Assembly (NCBI GenBank): GCA_029260155.1
Contig: JAJDDU010000231.1
Span: 1-29,914 of the forward strand
Length of the DNA stretch: 29,914 nt
Source: Phycisphaerae bacterium
GTDB lineage: Bacteria; Planctomycetota; Phycisphaerae; UBA1845
Reading direction: 5' to 3'
Made by a program: the position numbers and the translations under genes. Shown here piece by piece: positions 1-8,113 of this stretch. The notes beneath the pieces are model-generated. The model made no database searches, was not told the DNA's origin, and worked only from the letters and a program-made list of their open reading frames with translations. Every line of letters starts with the position of its first letter. The first letter of the stretch is position 1.

Positions 1-195
1 GATCTCACGCAACGTGAGGTTTGCCAACGTCGCCCGCCGCACTGCAAACGACTGCAATTCGCCGAGAGATTCTCAGATCCCCGCACGCTCCACGCAGCGG
101 TTTATGCAACATGGGAGTTTAAAGGTGACCTGGTCGGCAAGGGAAACAACATCAAAGTGCTCGCCGATCATCTTACAGCCCAGATTACACGCTAA
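1..195 (+). CDS. C-terminal part of an unidentified protein (cut by window edge)
   Basis: Frame 1 is open from the first base to a TAA at 193-195 (64 codons), with a protein-like C-terminus that includes the segment ATWEFKGDLVGKGNNIKVL and ends in LTAQITR. The start lies outside the window, so neither domain nor function can be named. It converges with the carbamoyltransferase on the other strand (stop at 310), leaving a 114-base gap in which I see no clear hairpin. The reading frame could be chance, but its amino-acid mix is more natural than that of the other frames here. Given the neighbouring genes, a polysaccharide-related role is possible but not shown. Confidence 0.5.
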   Translation, partial: DLTQREVCQRRPPHCKRLQFAERFSDPRTLHAAVYATWEFKGDLVGKGNNIKVLADHLTAQITR

Positions 196-309
196 CGGGA
201 ATTCGAGGGACACACAATGGATCTCTCTTGGGGGATGGATGAGATCGCGTTCTGCGTCCTTCTTTTTGGGGGATGCTTGGGAAATCGCGACTTTGGGGCA
301 GAAGGTGTG

Positions 310-2079
310 CTATGCCAATGCCCGTTGCTTGCGGTCGCGTTTGGTGTGGGGCCGTGTGGGTTGGGGCGTTGGGGTCGCCTTGGCGAGAAACGGGCCTATG
401 GCGAGGTAGTCGAGGTGGCCGTCTTGGAACGTGCGGACGGCGTCGTCGGGCGAGAGGACGATCGGGGATTCGTGCATGTTGAAACTCGTGTTGACCACCG
501 TGGCGATGCCGGTGAGGGATTGGTACTCCGCGATAATGGCGTACAAGCCGGGGTTGGCATCGAGTGTCACGAGCTGGGCACGGGCGGTCCCGTCAACATG
601 CACGACAGCCGGGCACGTTTCCTTCATGTAATCAGTGCAGTCGAACGTGATGGTCATGAACTCGGCCGTGTGCCTGCAGCCGTCGAGTCCGAGGTAGCAT
701 CGATCGGCTTCGTCGGCGAGCGTGGCTGGGGCGAAGGGCATGAACTCCGTTCTATTCAGGCGCTTGTTCAGCCAATCGTTCACTGATGGATCGCGTGCCC
801 CGTACAGGATCGAGCGGTTTCCCAATGCTCGAGGCCCGAACTCCATCCGTCCGTCAAACCGGCCGACCACCTTACCGTCCGCGAGGAGGCGGGCGACGGC
901 GGCTGCGATGTCCGACGGGCGCTCGTAGTTTGCTTGCGCGCAGTCGAGCGATTCCTGAATCTCGCCTTCGCTGAATCCCGGTCCCAGAAACATGTTCGCC
1001 GCGCGGTGAGGCTGGACGTCTGTCGTCTTGCAAAGGTGCGCGAAGGCAGCTCCGATGGACAATCCGCCGTCGTCCATCGGCGGCGTGACGAAAATGTTGG
1101 CGAACCCGAGTTCTTTGACCTTCTGGTTAATACGCACGTTGGCGAAGACGCCGCCAGCCAGCGCGATGTTACCGCCGCGTATGTTCGGCACATGCGTGCG
1201 AATTAGGTCCAGCACTGTGCGCTCGGCAATGTGCTGCATGGCGAAGGAGAGATCCTCGCGCGAGAAACGGCCGAATTCATCTGCGCGCGCACGCCGCAGC
1301 TCGGCGATAACGGCCTCGCCTTCGGGTGAGTGGATGCCGTCGAAGTAGTTGCAGCGCCCTTTGCGCCAGGATCGCTCGAAGAACGCCTCAAGCGCCGCCG
1401 TGCATGCGTCGTTACGCCGGCCATACGCCGCGAGCCCGGTGATTTTGCCGCAGTGGCGATCCGGATTGAACCCCATCATCGCGGTGAATGTTTCGTAGTC
1501 CGCCGCCACTGTGAGATCGTTGTAGTAGAACTTATGGAGCAAGCTCAGCCCCCCGCCGCGTCCCTCAAAGACCGCGCCGGAAAGGCAGTCGCCCACGCCA
1601 TCGATGGTGACAACGTGTGCGCTACCGAAGCCCGACAGGAAATACGCGCTGTACGCGTGCGCGGTGTGGTGCTCGCAGAGTCCGTCGAACGATTGGCTGT
1701 TGGCATCCGTCCCGACGATCCCCCCGAATCGCCCGCGTCCGAACCGCCGCAACGTGGTCCCTGCCATCGAGACCGGAGATTTGGCGCTGTTCAGTCCCTT
1801 GCGCCAAGTGTTCCACGCAAGTCCGGCGTTGCGGGCTATTTTCGCGCCGAGCGGCAGGTCCGTGTAACAACGCGACACCGCGGGCTTCTGGAAGCGCTGA
1901 TCCATGTCATTCAGCGCGTGAACGGGGGTTCCCTTTTGCAGCTTGTTGCGGGTGAATCGTTCCTCCGCTGCCGCGTAGAGAATCTCCCCCGTCTGTGACA
2001 GAAGCGCGACACTGGCGGAGTGGCTGTCATGCCATCCGAGTACCTGTGGTTTGTGATTAGCCAATGGGGTGTCCGCCAT
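310..2079 (-). CDS. NodU/CmcH-family carbamoyltransferase
   Basis: Predicted to transfer a carbamoyl group from carbamoyl phosphate to a hydroxyl, as NodU (Nod factor) and CmcH/TobZ (antibiotics) do; here the acceptor is probably a sugar of the exported polysaccharide. The protein is 589 residues, normal for the family. The N-terminal part carries the family pattern WHDSHSASVALL and AAAEERFTRNK (Kae1/YrdC-like fold), and the C-terminal part the hallmark GRMEFGPRALGNRSIL with MPFAPA. I chose the ATG at 2079 because AAGGG lies 8 bases upstream; a longer form to 2112 would overlap the upstream gene more. Its start overlaps the end of the toroid gene (stop at 2057) by 23 bases, so the two are probably translationally coupled in the unit that begins with the ferredoxin. 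Confidence 0.93.
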   Translation of the reverse strand: MADTPLANHKPQVLGWHDSHSASVALLSQTGEILYAAAEERFTRNKLQKGTPVHALNDMDQRFQKPAVSRCYTDLPLGAKIARNAGLAWNTWRKGLNSAKSPVSMAGTTLRRFGRGRFGGIVGTDANSQSFDGLCEHHTAHAYSAYFLSGFGSAHVVTIDGVGDCLSGAVFEGRGGGLSLLHKFYYNDLTVAADYETFTAMMGFNPDRHCGKITGLAAYGRRNDACTAALEAFFERSWRKGRCNYFDGIHSPEGEAVIAELRRARADEFGRFSREDLSFAMQHIAERTVLDLIRTHVPNIRGGNIALAGGVFANVRINQKVKELGFANIFVTPPMDDGGLSIGAAFAHLCKTTDVQPHRAANMFLGPGFSEGEIQESLDCAQANYERPSDIAAAVARLLADGKVVGRFDGRMEFGPRALGNRSILYGARDPSVNDWLNKRLNRTEFMPFAPATLADEADRCYLGLDGCRHTAEFMTITFDCTDYMKETCPAVVHVDGTARAQLVTLDANPGLYAIIAEYQSLTGIATVVNTSFNMHESPIVLSPDDAVRTFQDGHLDYLAIGPFLAKATPTPQPTRPHTKRDRKQRALA

Positions 2080-3250
2080 CGGTGCGGCCCTTGTAGAGCA
2101 GTGCATCGACAAGGAACTTCGGACCCCAGTTGACCAGGCAGTAACGCTCGTACGCGCCGTTGATCGGCAGGGAGCCGCTGATGCCGCCGTGCGTATCCGG
2201 GTTCTGTTCGTCGAGAATCTGCGTTGCCTTGACGCTTTCGATCAGATGGATGGCTGTGTCCGTGAACGTGCTGGCGCTCGCCAACGCGTCAAGCCGAAGC
2301 CACACGATGGCCAGCTGCAGTTCGCCCGGAAGACATCGCCACTTGGCTTCGGCGCACCAGTCGCGTCCGAAAGCGCCGCTGATCTTGTGGTACAATCGCC
2401 AGCCCCGAAGCAGTGCGCCAGCCGCCCGATCCGCACTGTCGACAAACGCTTGCCGACCCGTGGCAACGCCGACTTCGAGCAGCCCGCGCATCGCATAAGC
2501 GATGGTGTGCAGGTTTGCTCCTTTGTCGCCGGGAGTGAACGTGTTGTTCCGGAACCAGCCGCTGTCGTCCTGATGCTTGATGGCCCAGTCGGCGTTGGCG
2601 ACAGCAGCATTCTCAAAGCGTTTGTCCCCACTTGCCGCCGCCAACTCGCACAGCGCCCAAGCGGTGCGGACGTTGTAGGTATGGACAATCCCGTTGAAGG
2701 TTGATTGACGCCAAGCGCCGTCATCATCCTGTTGCGCGCAAAGCCAATCGCCGCCGCGAACCGCTGCATCCAGAAAACGCTGTTCGCCGGTTTCCGCTGC
2801 TGCACGCACCAGCCCGAAGATGATCTGCCCCGTATTGAACACGCGCGGAGAAGACAACTGTCCGACAAACGATCCGGGAAACGCTCCGTCGTGAATTTGG
2901 CACGAGCACAGCCACTCAGCCATCTCTGTTGCGCGGTCACGGTATTGCTGGTTGTCGAAGTGCTGTGCGGCGTCGAAGAACGTCGGGATGATGTAGCCGG
3001 TGGTCTCGGGGTAAGATCCGACCCAGCCCTCGACCAGCGAGAACATGGCGGAGACGCCGTTGTCGATGCCCATGTCGTGGGCGCGACACAGCCAAGCCAT
3101 CGCTGCGCGGGCGTGCGAGTCGTCGTCTTCAGCCCGCCGCCGGTTTGCGCGGTGCTCGTCCTGCGCGCGAAGGTGGCGCGCATCGGGGCTGCACAGGGTG
3201 ACGTACGTCTCCAACGCGACGCGTTTGACCGCTTCCAGACTCCGTGGCAT
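2057..3250 (-). CDS. Alpha/alpha-toroid protein of a polysaccharide locus (VpsJ-like)
   Basis: A 397-residue soluble protein with repeated helix pairs typical of the six-hairpin (alpha/alpha) toroid fold shared by terpene cyclases and several glycan lyases and epimerases. Repeats with W, G and aromatic residues include AEWLCSCQIHDGAFPG, GGDWLCAQQDDDGAW and ADWAIKHQDDSGWFRN, and the N-terminal part contains SYPETTGYIIPTF. Proteins of this kind occur in exopolysaccharide clusters (VpsJ of Vibrio is the name I recall) and are often poorly annotated; the reaction is unknown, and a glycan-modifying enzyme is the reasonable guess. The ATG at 3250 has GGAGG 8 bases upstream, whereas the longer frame would start at a TTG (3289) with no such site. 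It lies between the ferredoxin (gap about 140 bases) and the carbamoyltransferase (23-base overlap). Confidence 0.8.
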   Translation of the reverse strand: MPRSLEAVKRVALETYVTLCSPDARHLRAQDEHRANRRRAEDDDSHARAAMAWLCRAHDMGIDNGVSAMFSLVEGWVGSYPETTGYIIPTFFDAAQHFDNQQYRDRATEMAEWLCSCQIHDGAFPGSFVGQLSSPRVFNTGQIIFGLVRAAAETGEQRFLDAAVRGGDWLCAQQDDDGAWRQSTFNGIVHTYNVRTAWALCELAAASGDKRFENAAVANADWAIKHQDDSGWFRNNTFTPGDKGANLHTIAYAMRGLLEVGVATGRQAFVDSADRAAGALLRGWRLYHKISGAFGRDWCAEAKWRCLPGELQLAIVWLRLDALASASTFTDTAIHLIESVKATQILDEQNPDTHGGISGSLPINGAYERYCLVNWGPKFLVDALLYKGRTDGGHPIG

Positions 3251-3391
3251 GACCACTGCCTCCAAGAAACCGCGGACCGAGGGCTCCAAGCCCTATTGGG
3301 TTATCGGTCATTTGTCGGTTGGGGTGTAACGAACGATGGGGACAGGGTATCACTGCGGACGGGGAGCTAGGGATGGGACCCGTTGGACGTG

Positions 3392-3628
3392 TTACCCTTC
3401 AGGGTAAACCTGTGCCCCGGTCTCCTGATCGGTCAGGTAGATGATGTCGAGCGGGCAGCAGCGGGCAGCGTCGAGGACGAACTCCTCATCCTCGGTCGAG
3501 TCACCGAGCAGGATGGCCTTGTTCTCGTCGTCCAACTCGAACGTCTCGGGTGCCTCATTCACGCAGGCGCCGTCGCCGATGCACTCTTCCCGATCGATGC
3601 AAACTTTGAACTTTTCGATGCCGCGCAT
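3392..3628 (-). CDS. Small single-cluster ferredoxin (Pyrococcus-type, Asp ligand)
   Basis: A 78-residue acidic ferredoxin. The cluster motif is C16-IG-D19-GA-C22, with C58-P59 near the C-terminus. This is the one-cluster arrangement known from the Pyrococcus furiosus ferredoxin, in which an aspartate replaces the second cysteine, giving a [4Fe-4S]/[3Fe-4S]-interconvertible cluster. Extra cysteines C10 and C57 are not standard ligands. The ATG at 3628 has GGAG 8 bases upstream; the longer frame to 3670 would run into the sigma-54 promoter. It is the first gene after that promoter and is followed by the toroid and carbamoyltransferase genes on the same strand. It probably supplies electrons to a redox enzyme; the B12/radical SAM protein at 8114-9715 is the only obvious client in the locus (inference). 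Confidence 0.9.
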   Translation of the reverse strand: MRGIEKFKVCIDREECIGDGACVNEAPETFELDDENKAILLGDSTEDEEFVLDAARCCPLDIIYLTDQETGAQVYPEG

Positions 3629-3671
3629 TATCCGAACTCCAATCCGAAGACCCTGATCATCGGACCCCACG

Positions 3672-3686
3672 GCAAGATCGGTGCCA
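3672..3686 (-). promoter_or_regulatory. Sigma-54 promoter of the ferredoxin-toroid-carbamoyltransferase unit
   Basis: The minus strand reads TGGCAC-CGATC-TTGC, a full match to the -24/-12 consensus with the required GG-N10-GC spacing (3685-3684 and 3673-3672). Transcription should begin near 3660, giving a leader of about 32 bases before the ferredoxin ATG at 3628. It lies in the 281-base gap between the glycosyltransferase and ferredoxin genes. A sigma-54 activator is encoded 9 kb away in the same locus. Confidence 0.85.
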
Positions 3687-3909
3687 CGGTGGGCCGTGTT
3701 CCCCCGAAGACCCTATCCGCGATTCATGTATCGCCGTCACCGGAGGATTGTACGCATCGACCGCATGGGACACCGCATAAACTGAAAATCGTAATTGCGG
3801 ACCGTCGGCCGGCGACGGCAACACTCAGGCTGTTCCAGAGACTGGGGCATTCGGCGCGGAGGGAGTGCGAGATGGCCCACCACTCGCGCGACGGGACAGC
3901 TGGCGGACG
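3687..3909. other. Intergenic region, candidate upstream activator sites
   Basis: The non-coding stretch upstream of the sigma-54 promoter and downstream of the glycosyltransferase stop. It holds the 10-mer CATAAACTGA at 3776-3785, also found upstream of the second sigma-54 promoter (14291-14300), and ATGGCCCAC at 3872-3880, one base off the palindromes seen there. No gene or clear terminator is visible. Activator binding here is an inference. Confidence 0.4.
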
Positions 3910-5010
3910 TCAGCGGGATTCGACGAGTTCAAGCAAACTGCCGGAACCGACTTCTTCGAACAGTTCGATCCACCGATCGACACAATCGTTCCAATCGAAG
4001 CGACTGGCCACCCGCGCTCTGCCGGCCTCGCCCATCGCCATGCGTTGCACCGGGTCGTCCAGGAGTGTGACCAATGCTGCCCCGAGCGCGTCGCCGTCGC
4101 CCGGGGGCACGAGGATCCCGGTTACGCCGTCCTCGACTGACTCTCGCAGGCCTCCCACATCGGTCGCGACTACGGCCAATCCCATGGCTGCGGCTTCGAT
4201 CGCCGCTACGCAGAAGCTCTCCTTGACCGAAGTGATCGCAGTCACGTCCCAACGCGAGAGAATCGCGGGAAGTGCCTCGTGGGGTTGATAGTCCAGCCAT
4301 CGAATCGCGCTCGCGATGTTCAACTCCTCTGTAAGCGTTCGGCACTCATCGCGCAGCGACCCGTCGCCGACAAACTCGAAACGCACGTCGGGACGCCGCT
4401 CAAGCACGAACGCTGCCGAACGGACCATGGTTATCGGGTCGTAGACCGGCTCGAAGCATTTGAAGTAGCCGACCGTAAGGGCGCTGTCTCGCCGAGATCG
4501 GCGGGGTTGGAAGCGCTGCAGGTCCACGCCGAACGGGAGCGTTTCGATCGCAGACTCGTCGATTTCGGCGAAGTCGGCGATCATCCGTCCGAACGTGCGG
4601 CTGGGCGATACCACGCGGTCGGCGCAGCGCAGCAACTGCTTTCGCGCGGCGACCAGGGTCGGGTCGGCCGGAGGAGCGCCCGGCGGGTGGTCGACATCCG
4701 AGCCGTAGGCTTTGACCACCAAGTTTCCTTCTTCGGCGACGGACTCGGTGATTCCCCAGTCTGCCAGGAAGTGTACGTTGACCACGTCGAAGCTCTGGAA
4801 CAGCCGGCGCATCATTGCTTCCCAGCGACTCCGCCATCGATAGGGATATCGCCATCCGAAGCGCGGTACGGAGAAACGCTCAAATGTCGCGCCGCGAATA
4901 GCCTGCGGTTTCATGGATACGACGTGGACGCGGTGCCCGCGCTCAGCCACGGATTCGACCAGGCGGCGAAAATGAACGGTGTCGGTGGGTCCGAGCATCG
5001 CGATGTTCAT
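3910..5010 (-). CDS. GT4-family (GT-B) glycosyltransferase
   Basis: A 366-residue GT-B glycosyltransferase, cytoplasmic or membrane-peripheral, predicted to add a sugar from a nucleotide-sugar donor to a lipid-linked polysaccharide precursor. The N-terminal domain starts with MNIAMLGPTDTVHFRRLVESV (Rossmann fold, acceptor side). The C-terminal domain carries the donor-binding E-x7-E signature in ESFCVAAIEAAAMG followed by GLAVVATDVGGLRE and DGVTGILVPPGD, the usual GT4 pattern. The ATG at 5010 is preceded by GGGTGG. It begins 21 bases after the ABC ATPase stop, so it is the last gene of the methyltransferase-permease-ATPase-glycosyltransferase run. The sugar specificity cannot be read from the sequence. 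Confidence 0.92.
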   Translation of the reverse strand: MNIAMLGPTDTVHFRRLVESVAERGHRVHVVSMKPQAIRGATFERFSVPRFGWRYPYRWRSRWEAMMRRLFQSFDVVNVHFLADWGITESVAEEGNLVVKAYGSDVDHPPGAPPADPTLVAARKQLLRCADRVVSPSRTFGRMIADFAEIDESAIETLPFGVDLQRFQPRRSRRDSALTVGYFKCFEPVYDPITMVRSAAFVLERRPDVRFEFVGDGSLRDECRTLTEELNIASAIRWLDYQPHEALPAILSRWDVTAITSVKESFCVAAIEAAAMGLAVVATDVGGLRESVEDGVTGILVPPGDGDALGAALVTLLDDPVQRMAMGEAGRARVASRFDWNDCVDRWIELFEEVGSGSLLELVESR

Positions 5011-5031
5011 GCGTCCACCCAGCGTCGGTGT

Positions 5032-6291
5032 TTATGCGGTCGCGCGGAGGAGTTTCACGTTGGATTCGTGCGGGACTTCTTCCGCATGAGTCCACGTGTG
5101 CGGAAGACACAGCACGCCCGTCGTTCGTCCTCCGTCTTCCACCACAGACGAGTAGCGATAGTCGGTATCCGCGATTACGTCTCCAGAGTCACCATCGCGC
5201 AGCAGGACCCGCCAAAAATACTGTCCACCCGCTAGCGGCAACGACGGTAATGAAAGCGTCACCCGCCCTTTTCCCGCAGGGGCGTCGAAGGCGGTCTCGT
5301 CACGGACGGACGCAAAGTTCAGCAGCACAGTGCCGACTTCCTGCCGCACGTCGACTTCGACCGCGAGATTCGCGACGCTCCTGTCAAGCTCGAACGCGAC
5401 GTCCACGTCCAGCGGCCGGACCGCGTCGGCGACGAGCACTTCCTTGCCATGCTCATCCCGCAGGCAGAACTCGGTGACACGAGCGATCTGCTTTTCGGTG
5501 CATCCCGTCAGATAACCTTGCTGGTGCTTTAGGGCATCGATATAGCGCCCGACGGCCTGCGCGGTGCCGCCATCGAAGATCAGACGACCGCCGTCCACCA
5601 CCAAGCAGCGCGAGCAGAAGGCCTGCATCTGTTCCAGATGGTGCGTCACGAACAGCAACAACGCCCCGCCGTCCACCAGTTCGCGCATGCGCTGGATACA
5701 GCGCTGTCGGAACATGACATCGCCGACGCTCAGGACTTCGTCCACAATCAGAATGTCGGGCTGAACGTGTGCGGCTACGCTGAATCCGAGACGAGTCTGC
5801 ATGCCCGAGCTGTACCGCTTGACCGGCGTGTCGATGAACGCTTCCACGCCGCTGAAGTCGATGATAGCATCCAGTTTGCGATCGATTTCAGCCTTTCGCA
5901 TGCCGAGTATGGAGGCATTCATGTAGACGTTCTCACGCCCGGTGAGGTCGCCGTGAAAGCCAGCGCCGATCTCGATCAGCGCGGTGAGGCGGCCTCGCGT
6001 TTCGATCCACCCCTTCTCCGGTCGCATGATGCCGGCGATGAGTTTCAATGCGGTGCTCTTGCCCGCTCCGTTCGGGCCGATCAGCCCGACGGCTTCGCCG
6101 GGATGCACCTCGAACGAAACGCCGTCCAGCGCCCAAAACGAATCGGGCGAGGCGTCCGGATTTGATTGCTTCCGACCACGCCCCAAGAGACGGCGGAAGC
6201 CGTCAGCAATCAGGTCGGCGAGCGTATCGTGCCCCGCGCCGCGTTCAAAACGCTTCGACACCTGCTCCACTTTCAGCATGCCAGCCTTCAT
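5032..6291 (-). CDS. Polysaccharide ABC exporter ATPase (Wzt type, with C-terminal glycan-binding domain)
   Basis: The ATP-binding subunit of an O-antigen/teichoic-acid type exporter, working with the permease encoded just upstream to move a lipid-linked polysaccharide across the inner membrane. The nucleotide-binding domain has Walker A GPNGAGKST (residues 72-80), the signature YSSGMQTRLGF, Walker B DILIVDEVLSVGD and the switch histidine in FVTHH. About 150 C-terminal residues beyond the ATPase match the length and beta-rich look of the Wzt carbohydrate-binding domain that reads the chain end modification. The total is 419 residues. The ATG at 6291 shares its A with the permease stop (TGATG), with GGAG 8 bases upstream; the longer open frame to 6528 lies inside the permease and is not used. 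Confidence 0.95.
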   Translation of the reverse strand: MKAGMLKVEQVSKRFERGAGHDTLADLIADGFRRLLGRGRKQSNPDASPDSFWALDGVSFEVHPGEAVGLIGPNGAGKSTALKLIAGIMRPEKGWIETRGRLTALIEIGAGFHGDLTGRENVYMNASILGMRKAEIDRKLDAIIDFSGVEAFIDTPVKRYSSGMQTRLGFSVAAHVQPDILIVDEVLSVGDVMFRQRCIQRMRELVDGGALLLFVTHHLEQMQAFCSRCLVVDGGRLIFDGGTAQAVGRYIDALKHQQGYLTGCTEKQIARVTEFCLRDEHGKEVLVADAVRPLDVDVAFELDRSVANLAVEVDVRQEVGTVLLNFASVRDETAFDAPAGKGRVTLSLPSLPLAGGQYFWRVLLRDGDSGDVIADTDYRYSSVVEDGGRTTGVLCLPHTWTHAEEVPHESNVKLLRATA

Positions 6292-7151
6292 CAAATGCGC
6301 TCCGCGAACTGATACCCCGCGCGATGAAAGCACGACCAGCCGAAGGCCAGCAACAGAACCGACACGATCGTCGCGTATGCAAACGGCCCCGCCTGCGGCA
6401 GACGTCCGTAGATCAGACAATCCCGATACGCACCGATGATCGGCGTCATGGGGTTCAGCGCGACGCATCGCGCCGCCCACGAACCGTCCGAGGCCAGCGG
6501 ATACACCACGTTCGTGCCGAACATCCAAAGCTGGATCGCGACGCCGAACACCTGCCGCACGTCGCGATAGAACAGGTTGGCCATCGCCAGCAACATGCCA
6601 ATGCCTGTCATCATCACAACCTGAACGACGACCACGATGGGCAGAAACAGCACTGCGGCATGCAGCTCAAATGACCAAGGTGTGAGATAGTGAAAATATG
6701 CGACGAGCCCCGCCAGCACCGAACCAGCCACACAGAAGTCCACAAAGGCAGCACCGATGGCCGACAGCGGGAGCACCTCGCGCGGGAAGTAGACCCTGGT
6801 CACCAAGTTGCGGTTGGACACCAGCGAGTTCACGCTTCCGTTCAGCCCGGAGGCGAAGAACGTCCACGGAACCAGCCCGACGTAGGCGAACAACGCGTAG
6901 GGCATGTTGATGTTCATGCCATCAACGAGCTGTACCGCCTGCGTGAACACGAAGGTGAACACGAGCATCATGCTGAGCGGCACGCAGACAGCCCACCCGA
7001 TCCCCAGCCACGATTGCTTGTACCGAATGCGCAGCTCGCGCACCGTTAGGCTGTACAGCACGTGGCGGTAGCGAAAGAGCTCCGCGACCGGGTCGCTCTG
7101 CGCGGAGTTCCGCCGGTCGCACGTTCCAATGGAATGTGGCAAGTCGCTCAC
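6291..7151 (-). CDS. Polysaccharide ABC exporter permease (Wzm type)
   Basis: A 286-residue inner-membrane subunit of the ABC-2 family. The N-terminal cytoplasmic part has the family pattern YRHVLYSLTVRELRIRYKQS just before the first membrane segment (LGIGWAVCVPLSMMLVFTFVF). About six hydrophobic segments follow, including the conserved LVTRVYFPREVLPLSAI region. It pairs with the ATPase, whose start overlaps its stop by one base, so the two are co-translated. The start is a GTG at 7151 with GGAGG about 12 bases upstream, a long spacing, so the start is less certain than the frame. The gap to the upstream methyltransferase gene is 91 bases. Confidence 0.95.
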   Translation of the reverse strand: MSDLPHSIGTCDRRNSAQSDPVAELFRYRHVLYSLTVRELRIRYKQSWLGIGWAVCVPLSMMLVFTFVFTQAVQLVDGMNINMPYALFAYVGLVPWTFFASGLNGSVNSLVSNRNLVTRVYFPREVLPLSAIGAAFVDFCVAGSVLAGLVAYFHYLTPWSFELHAAVLFLPIVVVVQVVMMTGIGMLLAMANLFYRDVRQVFGVAIQLWMFGTNVVYPLASDGSWAARCVALNPMTPIIGAYRDCLIYGRLPQAGPFAYATIVSVLLLAFGWSCFHRAGYQFAERI

Positions 7152-7242
7152 GGAAAAACGTTTCCTCCGGCACTATTCTCGGACGTATCCGTTCTTTTCT
7201 TTGGTCTTGTTGGTGTGATTCGCAGTATGCGTGTTATCGGGC

Positions 7243-7929
7243 CTAGGCTCGGGCTACGACGAGCAGATCCTTGAGCACGTGTTCGTTTGGAAGCGTGAAC
7301 TGCTGCCGCTCCACGACGCGCAGTCCCAGTGCGTCCAGCTCGGCATCGTATCGCTCAGCGCTGCGCGGTTTGCAGTGCGTTGCGTGCTCGTCGTGAGCAT
7401 GGGAGAGCGAATCGATGATCACCAGCACACCGCTGGGATCGAGATGCCGGGCGAGCGACGCCAACGTGTCCAGCCACTTCTTCTCATCGACAATGTGCAA
7501 CAGCACTTCGATGGCTGTTATCACGGAAAAACGGCGACCCAGATCGAGTGTCGCGACTTCGCTGACGAAGAATCGGGCCTGCGGCGCTCGGACGCGAGCC
7601 TGCCGGACCGCCGTCGGCGAGAAGTCCACGCCCACAACGTCAAAGCCGAGGTCGGAGTAGCCCTGAATGAGCATGCCCGTGCCGCAACCTACGTCGAGAA
7701 GCCCGTCGCCGTCACGCTTGTGTGCGTGTCGCCTGATGACATCCAACAGCCGGGACTCCTTGAATTCCCAGTCGCGGGCGTTGGCTTCATCGCTGAGCGA
7801 CGGCGGCGCGATCGCCTTGTAGCTTCCTTCGTACTTTTGATGTCGCATCTCCCAGTACTGGGGCGCAACGAACGGCGTGTTCGTTGGTTCGACTTCAAGC
7901 ATGCGGCGGATGGTTTGCAGCAGTGGCAT
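7243..7929 (-). CDS. Class I SAM-dependent methyltransferase
   Basis: A 228-residue methyltransferase with SAM-binding motif I LLDVGCGTGM, the acidic residue after beta-2 in VVGVDFSPTAV, and motif IV around FSVITAIEVLLHIVD. In an ABC-dependent polysaccharide locus a methyltransferase may methylate a sugar or the chain end, which Wzt-type ATPases can recognise; this is inference. The ATG at 7929 has GGAAG 6 bases upstream. It is the first gene of the minus-strand export operon (methyltransferase, permease, ATPase, glycosyltransferase) and is transcribed divergently from the radical SAM gene. The substrate could equally be a lipid or small molecule. Confidence 0.88.
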   Translation of the reverse strand: MPLLQTIRRMLEVEPTNTPFVAPQYWEMRHQKYEGSYKAIAPPSLSDEANARDWEFKESRLLDVIRRHAHKRDGDGLLDVGCGTGMLIQGYSDLGFDVVGVDFSPTAVRQARVRAPQARFFVSEVATLDLGRRFSVITAIEVLLHIVDEKKWLDTLASLARHLDPSGVLVIIDSLSHAHDEHATHCKPRSAERYDAELDALGLRVVERQQFTLPNEHVLKDLLVVARA

Positions 7930-8113
7930 GAGCGTCTTCCGAGTCGTGGCGATTCCTCCCGCCAGACGTTATCGGCTATCGCCCGCACCGGCTTTTGGCT
8001 TTGAGTTTCTGCCGGCGGCAGCCGAAAACCAATGGGAGTCGCGACATTAATCCGGACGTCGGGAGAGTCCAATAACACCGCACACCAGGCAGGCGTGACA
8101 AGGGGAGTTGGTC
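7930..8113. other. Divergent intergenic region
   Basis: The 184 bases between the divergent methyltransferase and radical SAM genes must hold promoters for both directions. I found no convincing -35/-10 pair and no sigma-54 site with correct spacing (see the rejected GG-N9-GC site). Confidence 0.4.

Noticed and set aside
2898..2912. TGGCAC with GG-N10-GC on the plus strand
   Set aside because: The -12 element is CAGC instead of TTGC, and it lies inside a minus-strand coding region with no plus-strand gene after it.
8015..8034. Minus-strand TGG...TGC sigma-54-like site upstream of the 7243-7929 methyltransferase
   Set aside because: The spacing is GG-N9-GC; sigma-54 needs N10.
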